DNA of 6,348 bases from an uncultured Paracoccaceae bacterium (GTDB taxonomy: Bacteria > Pseudomonadota > Alphaproteobacteria > Rhodobacterales > Rhodobacteraceae), in contig CALESR010000158.1 in assembly GCA_937907485.1 (NCBI GenBank), positions 1-6,348 on the forward strand. Direction: 5' to 3'. This document shows positions 1 through 6,348 of this stretch, in pieces (position 1 is the first letter of the stretch; each line of letters starts with the position of its first letter). The notes beneath the pieces are model-generated. The model saw only the letters and a list, made by a program, of their open reading frames with translations. It had not been told where the DNA came from and searched no databases. Made by a program: the position numbers and the translations under genes.

Positions 1-1085
1 ATCGGCGCCAGACCCCAGCGCTGGCCCGAAGGGCCCAGCAGGTCGGGCGGTGCGCCGAGGGAAACGCCTTGTGCAAAGAGGTCACGCTCGGCCCAGGTTT
101 CGGCGCCATGCGGATGGGTGCCGACGGCGATGTCGAGATAGAGGCCAAAGGCCATTCCGGCCGCCTTGGCCCGGCGCTGACTGTCGGACAATTGGCGCTC
201 GGCCATCCATTGCGCCCAGGCGTGAAACCGCAGCCTTTGTGAGCGTTCACGAGCAAAGCTTTGAACTTGCGCGCTTTTGGGGTCCTGATAGGCGAGGGGC
301 CAGGCGCCCCAGTAGCCACCATGCACCTCGCTGAGGGCCTGATGGGTGGCGAATTCTTCCAGTGCGGCGCCGCCGGTGCCGCGCCAGGCCTCGAAGCCCG
401 GATCACCCTTGAACCCGGCAAAGGCCTCTTCCAGTGCGGCGCGTTGGGCGCGGATCGTGCGCGGATAGTCGATCAGGGCGCCGGTTTCCGGCAGGCGGGC
501 GCCGGTGGCGACATGCAGGGTATTCAGCCGCCGACGATGCGAGGGCGCATAGGGGCTGAAGCTGCCGGAATCGGTGGGAAATCCCGCGTGAATCGGGTTG
601 ATGCCCAGAAACGCAGCGCCCTTGCGGGCCAGCCCTTCGGCCAGTTGGCCCAGTTGCGGATAGGTGCCCATACCTGCCTGCGCGCCCTGCCAGAGCGCGA
701 ACAGTGGCACGGTCACGCCCCAGCGGCGCGGCGGCAATGGCAGGCGGGGCGGCGCGGCCAGCAGATGCACCGTCCATCCGTTGTGGAGGATGCGGTGATA
801 GCCCACAGCCAGTGGGGGTAGGGGCCCTTCGCCACGGAGTTCTGCGCCGTCTTCGGTGGTCAGGATCCAGGGACCGGGGCCCCAATCCTTTGCCACGCCG
901 GCGGTGATCGCCAGCGAGGTTGCGCGGCTGAGAGCCTCGGGCAGCGCGGCGTCGCGGTTGCCGTGGCCCAGCGCGGCCAGAACGGCGCGGCGGGCGTCCT
1001 CGGGCGCCTCTTGGGGCCGCCCGGCGCCGTCACGATAGGCCCAGACCAGACCGGCCCGGCGGCACAGATCGTCCAATTCGCTCAT
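1..1085 (-). CDS. malQ: 4-alpha-glucanotransferase (amylomaltase, GH77), N-terminal part
   Basis: Partial gene: 361 codons are visible, and the 3' part, including the catalytic Asp of the RIDH motif, lies beyond the left edge. MalQ enzymes move maltodextrin segments between alpha-1,4 chains in the cytoplasm, releasing glucose and building longer chains. The start at 1085 (MSELDDLCRR) overlaps the glgX stop as ATGA and has GGAAG 7 nt upstream. Residues 1 to about 115 form the variable N-terminal domain of the longer, E. coli-type MalQ. The GH77 barrel then begins with RWGVTVPLFAL (121-131), NPIHAGFP (163-170), SPYAPSHRRRLN (177-188), GMAFGLYLDIAVG (310-322) and SLGAPPDLLGPSGQRWGLAP (342-361), all recognisable MalQ landmarks. 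It is odd in having AGMGTYPQL (137-145) where the family has NWGIGDFxDL, and Leu317 where GLYRDLAVG is usual. Its place directly after glgX suggests it recycles the short glucans released by debranching. The family call is firm; exact activity is inferred. Confidence 0.93.
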   Translation of the reverse strand, partial: MSELDDLCRRAGLVWAYRDGAGRPQEAPEDARRAVLAALGHGNRDAALPEALSRATSLAITAGVAKDWGPGPWILTTEDGAELRGEGPLPPLAVGYHRILHNGWTVHLLAAPPRLPLPPRRWGVTVPLFALWQGAQAGMGTYPQLGQLAEGLARKGAAFLGINPIHAGFPTDSGSFSPYAPSHRRRLNTLHVATGARLPETGALIDYPRTIRAQRAALEEAFAGFKGDPGFEAWRGTGGAALEEFATHQALSEVHGGYWGAWPLAYQDPKSAQVQSFARERSQRLRFHAWAQWMAERQLSDSQRRAKAAGMAFGLYLDIAVGTHPHGAETWAERDLFAQGVSLGAPPDLLGPSGQRWGLAP

Positions 1086-1097
1086 CGCACGTCTTCC
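1082..1097 (-). promoter_or_regulatory. glgX/malQ junction: ATGA overlap with Shine-Dalgarno
   Basis: The glgX TGA (1084-1082) and malQ ATG (1085-1083) share two bases in an ATGA overlap. On the minus strand GGAAG (1097-1093) lies 7 nt before the ATG, inside the glgX coding sequence. This supports the malQ start and suggests termination-reinitiation coupling; coupling itself is inferred. Confidence 0.75.
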
Positions 1098-3163
1098 AGA
1101 ACGAGGGCGGACACCGAATGCGCGGGCACCACCAGCTTGCCGTAACTGACACGCTCGGGCGGGGCCGCGGGGGCATAGGTGTTGATGCGGCGCGACCAGA
1201 TCTTGCCCTCGGGCGCCGGGGTCAGGGTTACATCCAGCGAACCGCCCGCGTTGAAGACCAGAAACAACGCCTCGCCAACATCGGCATAGGCAGGCGTGCC
1301 CGAAGCGGTGCGCAATTCGACGCAGACAAAGCTGAGTGCTGCGTCCTCCCAATCGGCGGGCGACATGCGGCGGCCATCGGGGTGCCACCAGAGCACATCG
1401 GCCTTGCCGTCGGTGGTGCGCGCCTTGGAATGCAGGAACAGCTTTTGCCGCAGGATCGGATGCTCACGCCGGAACTTGATGATGCGGCGGGAAAACTGCA
1501 GCATCTCGTCATCGACATTGTCCCAGTCCAACCACGAAATCCGGCTGTCCTGACAATAGGCGTTGTTGTTGCCTTGCTGGGTGTGCCCGATCTCGTCCCC
1601 GGCCAGAATCATTGGCGTGCCTTGCGACAAGAGCAGCGTTGCCAACAGGTTGCGCCGTCTGAGCGCACGCATCTGGATCACCTGCGGGTCACTGGTCGGC
1701 CCTTCGGTGCCCAGATTGTCCGAGTAGTTTTCCGAATGGCCGTCGCGGTTGCTCTCGCCGTTGGCGAGGTTGTTCTTCTGGCTGTAGCTGACGAGGTCCA
1801 TCAGGTTGAACCCGTCATGCGCAGTGACGAAGTTGATCGACGAGGTCGCCAGCCGCCCGGAATGGTCGAACTGGATCGCCGAACCGGTCAGCCGCGCCGC
1901 CAGTTCGGGTGCCGGGCGGTGGTCACGGCGCCAGAAACGGCGCACGCCGTCGCGGAACTTGTCGTTCCACTCCATGAAGGGATGCGGAAAGGCGCCCAGT
2001 TGATAGCCGCCCGGCCCGATATCCCACGGCTCGGCAATCAGTTTGACCCGGTTCAGCACCGGATCCTGCCGGATCGCGGCAAAGAAGGCCGAGTTCGGCT
2101 GAAACCCGTTTTCATCGCGCGCCAGCGTCGAGGCGAGGTCAAAGCGGAAGCCGTCGACATGCATCGTCTCGACCCAATAGCGCAGCGAATCCATCACCAT
2201 GCGCAGCACCATCGGGTGATCGAGGTTCAGCGTATTGCCGCAGCCAGTGTCGTTGATGTAGTGCCGCTGATACGGCGCGAGGCGGTAATAGCTGCGGTTG
2301 TCGATGCCGCGGAACGACAGGGTCGGCCCCAGTTCGGACCCCTCGCAGGTGTGGTTATAGACCACGTCGAGGATCACCTCAATCTTGGCCGCGTGCAGGC
2401 GGGCGACCATGTGCTGGAACTCGTTGATCTGGTCGTGCGACAGATAGCGCGGCTCGGGGGCGAAAAAGCCAAGCGTCTGATAACCCCAGTAATTCGTCAG
2501 CTTTTTCTCGATCAGCCAGCGGTCGTTGAGAAAGCTCTGCACCGGCAGCAGTTCGATCGCGGTGATGCCCAGTTTCACCAGATGGTCGATCGAGCGATCC
2601 GAAGCGAGGCCGAGGAACTTGCCGCCATTGGGCACGCCCATCAGATGCGAGAAGCCTTTGACATGCGCCTCGTAGATGATGCTGTCATTGGCGGGGATCA
2701 CCGGCGGGCGGTCGTTGCCCCAGTTGAAGCTGGGGTCCTCGACCACCGCCTTGGGCATGAAGCGCGCGGAATCGCGGGTGGAAAAGGTCAGGTCGGCGGT
2801 TTTCGCGCCGGGGTTATAGCCGAACAGCGCCTCGGACCAGCGCGGGTGGCCGGTGATGCGCTTGGCATAGGGGTCGAGCAGCAGTTTGTTGGGGTTGAAG
2901 CGCTGGCCTTCCTCGGGTGCATAGGGGCCATGGACGCGGTAGCCATAGAGTTGCCCCGGACACAGGCCCGGCACGCGGCCATGCCAGACCCAGCCGGTGC
3001 GTTCGGGCAGGCGCAGGCGCTGTGTCTCGCGCACGCCATCGGGCGAAAACAGGCACAACTCGACCGCTGTCGCATGTTCCGAGAACAGCGCAAAGTTCAC
3101 GCCGTCGCCGTCAAAGGTGGCGCCGATGCGGTCGTGGCGGCCGCGCTCGATGGTCAGATTCAT
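1082..3163 (-). CDS. glgX: Glycogen debranching enzyme GlgX (isoamylase type, GH13)
   Basis: 693 aa, a little longer than E. coli GlgX (657 aa) and normal for the family. It hydrolyses alpha-1,6 branch linkages in glycogen, preferring short outer branches left by phosphorylase, and releases short maltodextrins in the cytoplasm. An N-terminal CBM48-like beta domain spans about residues 10-105 (GATFDGDGVNFALFS, GYRVHGPYAPEEGQRFNP). The GH13 barrel follows at about 160-560. All four conserved regions are intact: DVVYNH (266-271), GFRFD with the nucleophile Asp342, AEPWD with the acid/base Glu378, and TAHDG with His449-Asp450. GNNNAYCQDSRISWLDW (531-547) is typical of GlgX. A C-terminal beta domain ends at VLEDVR. 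The start chosen is the ATG at 3163: it aligns with the usual GlgX N-terminus and overlaps the glgA stop as ATGA. The same frame stays open upstream to 3301, but that part lies inside glgA and has no GlgX character. Confidence 0.97.
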   Translation of the reverse strand: MNLTIERGRHDRIGATFDGDGVNFALFSEHATAVELCLFSPDGVRETQRLRLPERTGWVWHGRVPGLCPGQLYGYRVHGPYAPEEGQRFNPNKLLLDPYAKRITGHPRWSEALFGYNPGAKTADLTFSTRDSARFMPKAVVEDPSFNWGNDRPPVIPANDSIIYEAHVKGFSHLMGVPNGGKFLGLASDRSIDHLVKLGITAIELLPVQSFLNDRWLIEKKLTNYWGYQTLGFFAPEPRYLSHDQINEFQHMVARLHAAKIEVILDVVYNHTCEGSELGPTLSFRGIDNRSYYRLAPYQRHYINDTGCGNTLNLDHPMVLRMVMDSLRYWVETMHVDGFRFDLASTLARDENGFQPNSAFFAAIRQDPVLNRVKLIAEPWDIGPGGYQLGAFPHPFMEWNDKFRDGVRRFWRRDHRPAPELAARLTGSAIQFDHSGRLATSSINFVTAHDGFNLMDLVSYSQKNNLANGESNRDGHSENYSDNLGTEGPTSDPQVIQMRALRRRNLLATLLLSQGTPMILAGDEIGHTQQGNNNAYCQDSRISWLDWDNVDDEMLQFSRRIIKFRREHPILRQKLFLHSKARTTDGKADVLWWHPDGRRMSPADWEDAALSFVCVELRTASGTPAYADVGEALFLVFNAGGSLDVTLTPAPEGKIWSRRINTYAPAAPPERVSYGKLVVPAHSVSALVLEDVR

Positions 3164-3175
3164 GCCGTCTCTCTC
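3160..3175 (-). promoter_or_regulatory. glgA/glgX junction: ATGA overlap with weak purine-rich leader
   Basis: The glgA TGA (3162-3160) and glgX ATG (3163-3161) overlap as ATGA. Upstream on the minus strand is GAGAGAGA (3175-3168), a purine tract that only partly matches the GGAGG core and sits 4 nt before the ATG. It supports initiation here rather than at an ATG within glgA. It looks weaker than the glgB/glgC site. Confidence 0.6.
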
Positions 3176-4611
3176 AACTCGTTGGCCAGTCGGGCGTAGA
3201 GCGCGGCGTAGACCGGCGCGCTGGCCTCCCATCCGACCGGGTGTTTCATCGCGTTGCGCTGCAACTGGCGAAAGGTGGGGCGGTCGCGCCAGAGCGCGCA
3301 CAACTGCGCCAGCGCGTGGTCCAGCGCCGGGACCGAGCCGGGGCGATGCGTGATGCCGGTGGCGCAGCCCGCGGCCAGCGCGGCGGCATTGGCGTGGATC
3401 ACCGTGTCGGCCAGCCCGCCGGTGCGCGCCACCACGGGCACCGCGCCATAGCGCAGCCCATACATCTGGGTCAGTCCGCAGGGTTCGAACCGCGAGGGCA
3501 CCAGCACCGCGTCGGCGCCAGCGAACATCCGGTGGCTGAGCCCCTCGTCATAGCCGATGCGCACGCCGACCCGGCCGGGATTGGCGGCGGCGGCGTTGAG
3601 CCAGGCGTTTTCCAGCCGCCGGTCGCCCGAGCCCAGAAGCGCCAGTTGCCCGCCGCGTGCGATCAGCGCGGGCAGGGCGGCGAGCAGCAGGTCCAGCCCC
3701 TTTTGATCCGACAGCCGCGAGACGACGATGGCCAGCGGCCCCTCGGACCGGGTCAGGCCGAACTCGGCGCGCAGGGCGCGGGCGTTGGCGGCCTTGCCCG
3801 CGGCCGTGGTGAAGGGCTGGATCGCCGGGTCATCGGCCGGGTTCCACGCCGCAGTGTCGATGCCGTTCAGGATGCCGGAGAGATCGCCCTGCCGCAGCCG
3901 GATCACCCCCTCCAGCCCCATGCCGAAATCCTCGGTGGTCAGTTCCTGCGCATAGGTCGGGCTGACGGTGGTCAGCGCCCGCGCCCCGGTCAAGCCGGCC
4001 TTGAGCGCCGAGATATGGCCGTAATACTCGAACCCGTCGAGGGTAAAGCCCGCTTCGGGCAGGCCCAGCGCGGCCAGACGGGTATGCGCGGCGAGGCCGT
4101 GAAACGCGATGTTGTGGATGGTAAAGACACAAGGGGTGCGGACCCCGGCCTCGGCCAGATAGGTCGGCACCAGCCCGGCCTGCCAGTCGTGCAGATGCAC
4201 CACTTCGGGCGCCCACCCCTTGATCGCGCCGCCCGCCACCAACGCCGCCGCCTTGCACAGCGCGGCAAAGCGCTGGTCATTGTCGGGCCAGTCATGCCCT
4301 GCCGGTGTCAGATAGGGCGAGCCGTCGCGGTCAAACAGCGTCGGCGCATCGAGGATCAGCAGGTCAAGCCCCGCCACCTGCGCCGCCAGCAGCCGCGCGG
4401 GCACGCCCAGAAGGTCAGGCAGGTCGAGCACCACCTTGGGTCGCTTGATCGCGGCCATTACCCCGGGGTAGCCGGGGATCAGTGTGCGCAGGCCCCAGCC
4501 CTGCGTCGCCAGCGCGGCGGGCAGCGCGCCCACCACATCGGCCAGCCCGCCGGTTTTCACCACAGGCGCGCATTCCGAAGCGACCGCCAGTGCGGGGCGC
4601 AGCGCGCTCAT
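3160..4611 (-). CDS. glgA: Glycogen synthase, ADP-glucose type (GT5)
   Basis: 483 aa, against 477 in E. coli. It transfers glucose from ADP-glucose to the non-reducing end of an alpha-1,4-glucan in the cytoplasm. The two-domain GT-B fold is evident. The N-terminal domain carries the glycine-rich substrate motif KTGGLADV (19-26), HDWQAG (141-146) and TIHNIAFHG (164-172). The C-terminal domain begins near residue 290 and carries SRLSDQKG, with Arg299 and Lys304 matching the essential Arg/Lys pair of E. coli GlgA. It also carries PSRFEPCGLTQMYGLRYG (372-389), with the catalytic-site Glu376, followed by TGGLADTV. No signal peptide or membrane segment is seen. The start MSALRPALAVASECAP places the KTGGL lysine at position 19, close to E. 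coli Lys15, so the ATG at 4611 is well supported. The gene overlaps glgC upstream and glgX downstream by four bases each. An intact, typical family member. Confidence 0.98.
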   Translation of the reverse strand: MSALRPALAVASECAPVVKTGGLADVVGALPAALATQGWGLRTLIPGYPGVMAAIKRPKVVLDLPDLLGVPARLLAAQVAGLDLLILDAPTLFDRDGSPYLTPAGHDWPDNDQRFAALCKAAALVAGGAIKGWAPEVVHLHDWQAGLVPTYLAEAGVRTPCVFTIHNIAFHGLAAHTRLAALGLPEAGFTLDGFEYYGHISALKAGLTGARALTTVSPTYAQELTTEDFGMGLEGVIRLRQGDLSGILNGIDTAAWNPADDPAIQPFTTAAGKAANARALRAEFGLTRSEGPLAIVVSRLSDQKGLDLLLAALPALIARGGQLALLGSGDRRLENAWLNAAAANPGRVGVRIGYDEGLSHRMFAGADAVLVPSRFEPCGLTQMYGLRYGAVPVVARTGGLADTVIHANAAALAAGCATGITHRPGSVPALDHALAQLCALWRDRPTFRQLQRNAMKHPVGWEASAPVYAALYARLANELRETA

Positions 4612-4620
4612 GCCTTTTCC
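4608..4620 (-). promoter_or_regulatory. glgC/glgA junction: ATGA overlap with GGA-type RBS
   Basis: The glgC TGA (4610-4608) and glgA ATG (4611-4609) overlap as ATGA. GGAAAAGG (4620-4613 on the minus strand) precedes the start, with its GGA 6 nt from the ATG, inside the last codons of glgC. This fixes the glgA start and fits translational coupling, which is inferred. Confidence 0.7.
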
Positions 4621-5873
4621 GCGCGCCGGTCGAGCATGGTCTGGGTAATCAGTGTCACCCCCGACCCGGTGACGCGGAACCATTTGGCGTCGTCTTCGGG
4701 GTTTTCGCCCACCACCAGCCCCTCGGGGATCATCACGCCGCGGTCGATCACCACCTTGGTCAGCCGCGCGTGTCGGCTGATCGTCGCATAGGGCAGCACG
4801 ACGGCATGATCGAGCGAGGCCCAGGAATTCGAATGCACACCGGTGAAGATCAGCGAGTTCTTCACCTCGGTCCCCGAAATGATGCAGCCGCCCGAGACCA
4901 GCGACGACACGGCCAGCCCTCGGCGGCTGTCCTCGTTGTGGATGAACTTGGCCGGCGGCACGCTTTCCGAATAGGTCCAGATCGGCCAGTTGCGGTCCCA
5001 CAGGTCGAGTTCGGGTTCGAACCCGGTGAGGTCGATATTGGCCTTCCAGAAGGCATCGATCGTGCCGACGTCACGCCAATAGGCCTCGGCGCCCGGGCGG
5101 TGACGGACGCAGGAATCCTCGAACCGATGCGCCATCGCCTTGCCGTTCTTGACCACGGTGGGGATGATGTCGCCGCCGAAATCATGGGTCGAGCCCTTGT
5201 CGTTGGCGTCGTCGCGCAAGAGCTGGCGCAGGAACTTCCAGCGAAAGACATAGATCCCCATAGAGGCCAGCGAATGCGCCGGATCGCCGGGCAGATGCGC
5301 CGGGTTCTTGGGCTTTTCGGCGAATTCGGTGATGCGGCCGGAATGGTCCACCGCCATGACGCCAAAGGCGTGGGCGTCGGCGCGCGGCACGGTCAGGCAG
5401 CCGACGGTGACGTCGGCGCCGTTTTCGACGTGCTCGCGGATCATCACCTCGTAATCCATCTTGTAGATGTGATCGCCTGCCAGAATCACCACATAATCAA
5501 TGTCATAGCTGTCAACGATGTCGATGTTCTGAAAGACGGCATCGGCGGTGCCCTCGTACCAGTGGCTGTCATCGACGCGCTGGCTGGCGGGCAGGATATC
5601 CAGATATTCGTTGCGTTCGGCGCGAAAGAAGTTCCAGCCGCGCTGGCAGTGGCGGATCAGCGAATGCGCCTTGTATTGCGTCGCGATGGCCATCTTGCGG
5701 ATGCCGGAATTCAGCGCATTCGACAGGGCAAAGTCGATGATGCGCGTCTTGCCGCCAAAATAGACCGCCGGTTTGGCGCGGTTGTCGGTCAGTTCGTGCA
5801 GGCGCGAACCGCGCCCACCCGCGAGGATGAAGGCCATCGAGCGGCTGGAGAGGCGGGCGGGAACGGGGGTCAT
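4608..5873 (-). CDS. glgC: Glucose-1-phosphate adenylyltransferase (ADP-glucose pyrophosphorylase)
   Basis: 421 aa, within the usual 420-431 range. It catalyses ATP + glucose-1-phosphate to ADP-glucose + PPi, the committed and allosterically controlled step of bacterial glycogen synthesis. The nucleotidyltransferase domain covers about residues 13-270. It carries the pyrophosphorylase signature LAGGRGSRL (17-25), then RAKPAVYFGGK, with Lys34 matching the E. coli Lys39 effector site. WYEGTADAV (105-113) and LAGDHIYK, with catalytic Asp134, follow. EKPKNP has Lys187 matching E. coli Lys195, which binds glucose-1-phosphate. HDFGGDIIP and YWRDVGT are also present. The left-handed beta-helix domain runs from about 320 to the end (SSLVSGGCIISG, VIDRGVMIPEG, VVGENPEDDAKWF). 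Alphaproteobacterial relatives are typically activated by fructose-6-phosphate and pyruvate; that is family knowledge, not visible here. The ATG at 5873 has GAGG 7 nt upstream and overlaps the glgB stop. An in-frame Met13 is a less likely start. Confidence 0.98.
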   Translation of the reverse strand: MTPVPARLSSRSMAFILAGGRGSRLHELTDNRAKPAVYFGGKTRIIDFALSNALNSGIRKMAIATQYKAHSLIRHCQRGWNFFRAERNEYLDILPASQRVDDSHWYEGTADAVFQNIDIVDSYDIDYVVILAGDHIYKMDYEVMIREHVENGADVTVGCLTVPRADAHAFGVMAVDHSGRITEFAEKPKNPAHLPGDPAHSLASMGIYVFRWKFLRQLLRDDANDKGSTHDFGGDIIPTVVKNGKAMAHRFEDSCVRHRPGAEAYWRDVGTIDAFWKANIDLTGFEPELDLWDRNWPIWTYSESVPPAKFIHNEDSRRGLAVSSLVSGGCIISGTEVKNSLIFTGVHSNSWASLDHAVVLPYATISRHARLTKVVIDRGVMIPEGLVVGENPEDDAKWFRVTGSGVTLITQTMLDRRAEKA

Positions 5874-5884
5874 GGCGAAACCTC
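5870..5884 (-). promoter_or_regulatory. glgB/glgC junction: ATGA overlap with good Shine-Dalgarno
   Basis: The glgB TGA (5872-5870) and glgC ATG (5873-5871) overlap as ATGA. GAGG (5884-5881 on the minus strand) lies 7 nt before the ATG, within the final glgB codons. It is the clearest ribosome binding site of the four junctions and supports the long glgC start over Met13. Confidence 0.75.
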
Positions 5885-6348
5885 GGGGGTCAGGAACAGG
5901 GTGCTGAGCGGCGGCAGGACGATCTCGGCGCTGAAGGGTTGGCCTGCGGTCGGTGGGCCATCGGCCTCGACGCTGCCCAGATTGCCGCGGTTGCCGCCGC
6001 CGTAAAGTGCGGCGTCGGTGTTGAGAACCTCGCGCCAGCGCCCGCCCTGCGGCAAGCCCAGCCGCCAGCGGCGCTCGATCGGGGTGAAGTTGCTGACCAC
6101 GGCCACCGGCGGCTGCCCCGCCGCGCCCAGTCTGAGCCACGAGAACAGGGACTCTGCCCGGGCGTCGCGGTCGATCCACTGGAACCCGCCGGCGTCGGCG
6201 TCGCGCAAATGCAGTGCGGGGTGGCTGCGGTAGAGCGTGTTCAGGTCGCGCACCAGCCGTTGCAGCCCGGCATGGCCGGGGGTGTCGAGCAGCGACCAGT
6301 CCAGTTCGCGGTCGTGGTTCCACTCGCGTCCCTGGCCGATCTCGCAGC
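5870..6348 (-). CDS. glgB: 1,4-alpha-glucan branching enzyme GlgB (GH13), C-terminal part
   Basis: Partial gene: the last 158 codons are present and the 5' part lies beyond the right edge. GlgB cuts alpha-1,4 chains and rejoins the segment by an alpha-1,6 link, creating the branches of glycogen. The visible piece opens with CEIGQGREWNHDRELDW (about 6346-6296), the conserved GlgB stretch just after the catalytic barrel core. The helical RLVRDLNTLYRSHPAL follows, then the C-terminal all-beta domain: VAVVSNFTPIERRWRLGLP, GRWREVLNTDAALYGG, GNRGNLG and LPPLSTLFLTPE. These match E. coli GlgB segment by segment (SNFTP, WREILNTD, LPPLATIWL). The catalytic Asp, Glu and Asp residues are upstream of the window, so activity cannot be judged here. 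The stop overlaps the glgC start. It is the first visible gene of the operon; whether glgP precedes it cannot be seen. Confidence 0.96.
   Translation of the reverse strand, partial: CEIGQGREWNHDRELDWSLLDTPGHAGLQRLVRDLNTLYRSHPALHLRDADAGGFQWIDRDARAESLFSWLRLGAAGQPPVAVVSNFTPIERRWRLGLPQGGRWREVLNTDAALYGGGNRGNLGSVEADGPPTAGQPFSAEIVLPPLSTLFLTPEVSP

Noticed and set aside
261..821. A 186-codon plus-strand open frame opposite malQ.
   Set aside because: It is codon-aligned antisense to malQ. Its stop TAG at 819-821 is simply a rare CTA leucine codon of malQ read backwards.
1118..3199. A 693-codon open frame on the plus strand opposite glgX, equal in length to GlgX.
   Set aside because: Its codons align exactly with glgX codons on the other strand. 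It stays open because glgX almost never uses TTA, CTA or TCA, the only sense codons that read as stops in that register, as expected at high GC. The translation has no recognisable family motif, and the equal length is coincidence.
3164..3301. N-terminal extension of glgX to an upstream ATG at 3301 (739 aa product).
   Set aside because: The extra 46 residues are an out-of-frame reading of the glgA 3' end, lack GlgX similarity, and would create a 142-base overlap. The ATG at 3163 with the ATGA overlap matches the family N-terminus.
2917..4791. A 624-codon plus-strand open frame over glgA.
   Set aside because: It is codon-aligned antisense to glgA, whose own frame carries full GT5 motifs. The translation is Arg/Gly/His/Gln-rich, typical of reversed GC-rich coding sequence. 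It is explained by codon bias.
4482..6005. A 507-codon plus-strand open frame over glgC.
   Set aside because: It is codon-aligned antisense to glgC and ends at a chance TAA inside glgB. No family features were seen, and the minus-strand gene accounts for the sequence.
5874..6323. N-terminal extension of glgC into glgB (571 aa product).
   Set aside because: The extension is an alternate-frame reading of the glgB C-terminus, which is clearly coding in its own frame. GlgC at 421 aa from 5873 has the normal family length.
1..6348. Possible promoter, terminator, riboswitch, mobile element, CRISPR array or hidden RNA gene.
   Set aside because: Every base is covered by one of five overlapping coding sequences with intact family motifs. 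No spaced repeats, tRNA-like fold, terminal inverted repeats or hairpin-plus-T-run was recognised by eye. A structure prediction over the junctions was not possible here.

Overview
The window is ordinary, high-GC chromosomal coding DNA. All five genes lie on the minus strand and form one compact glycogen-metabolism operon. Reading with transcription (right to left) the order is glgB (C-terminal end only), glgC, glgA, glgX, malQ (N-terminal 361 codons only). The organism is most likely an alphaproteobacterium of the Rhodobacter/Paracoccus type. Reasons are the strong G/C bias at third codon positions, a GlgC that reads like the Rhodobacter proteins I remember (the AVYFGGK, SGIRKMAIATQYKAHSLIRH and NEYLDILPASQR stretches), and the compact glg cluster. 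This placement comes from memory of family sequences, not from a search.

Layout: 5870-6348 holds the last 158 codons of the glycogen branching enzyme. 4608-5873 is ADP-glucose pyrophosphorylase (421 aa). 3160-4611 is glycogen synthase (483 aa). 1082-3163 is the GlgX debranching enzyme (693 aa). 1-1085 is the start of a 4-alpha-glucanotransferase of the MalQ (GH77) family. There is no intergenic space: each of the four junctions is an ATGA overlap in which the start codon of the downstream gene shares bases with the TGA stop of the upstream gene. No promoter, terminator, tRNA, rRNA, mobile element, CRISPR array or long repeat was recognised. The operon promoter must lie right of the window (upstream of glgB) and its terminator left of it.

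How the genes work together: GlgC makes ADP-glucose from glucose-1-phosphate and ATP, GlgA adds the glucose to an alpha-1,4 chain, and GlgB introduces alpha-1,6 branches. In breakdown, GlgX removes the short branches left by glycogen phosphorylase, and MalQ can rearrange the released short maltodextrins into longer chains that phosphorylase can use again. No phosphorylase (glgP) or phosphoglucomutase (pgm) gene is in this window; they may flank it.

I found no evidence for a novel biological system. The points most worth checking are the unbroken series of four ATGA overlaps and a MalQ that departs from the GH77 consensus in its otherwise very conserved N-terminal motif. Very long open frames on the plus strand are codon-aligned antisense shadows and were rejected.
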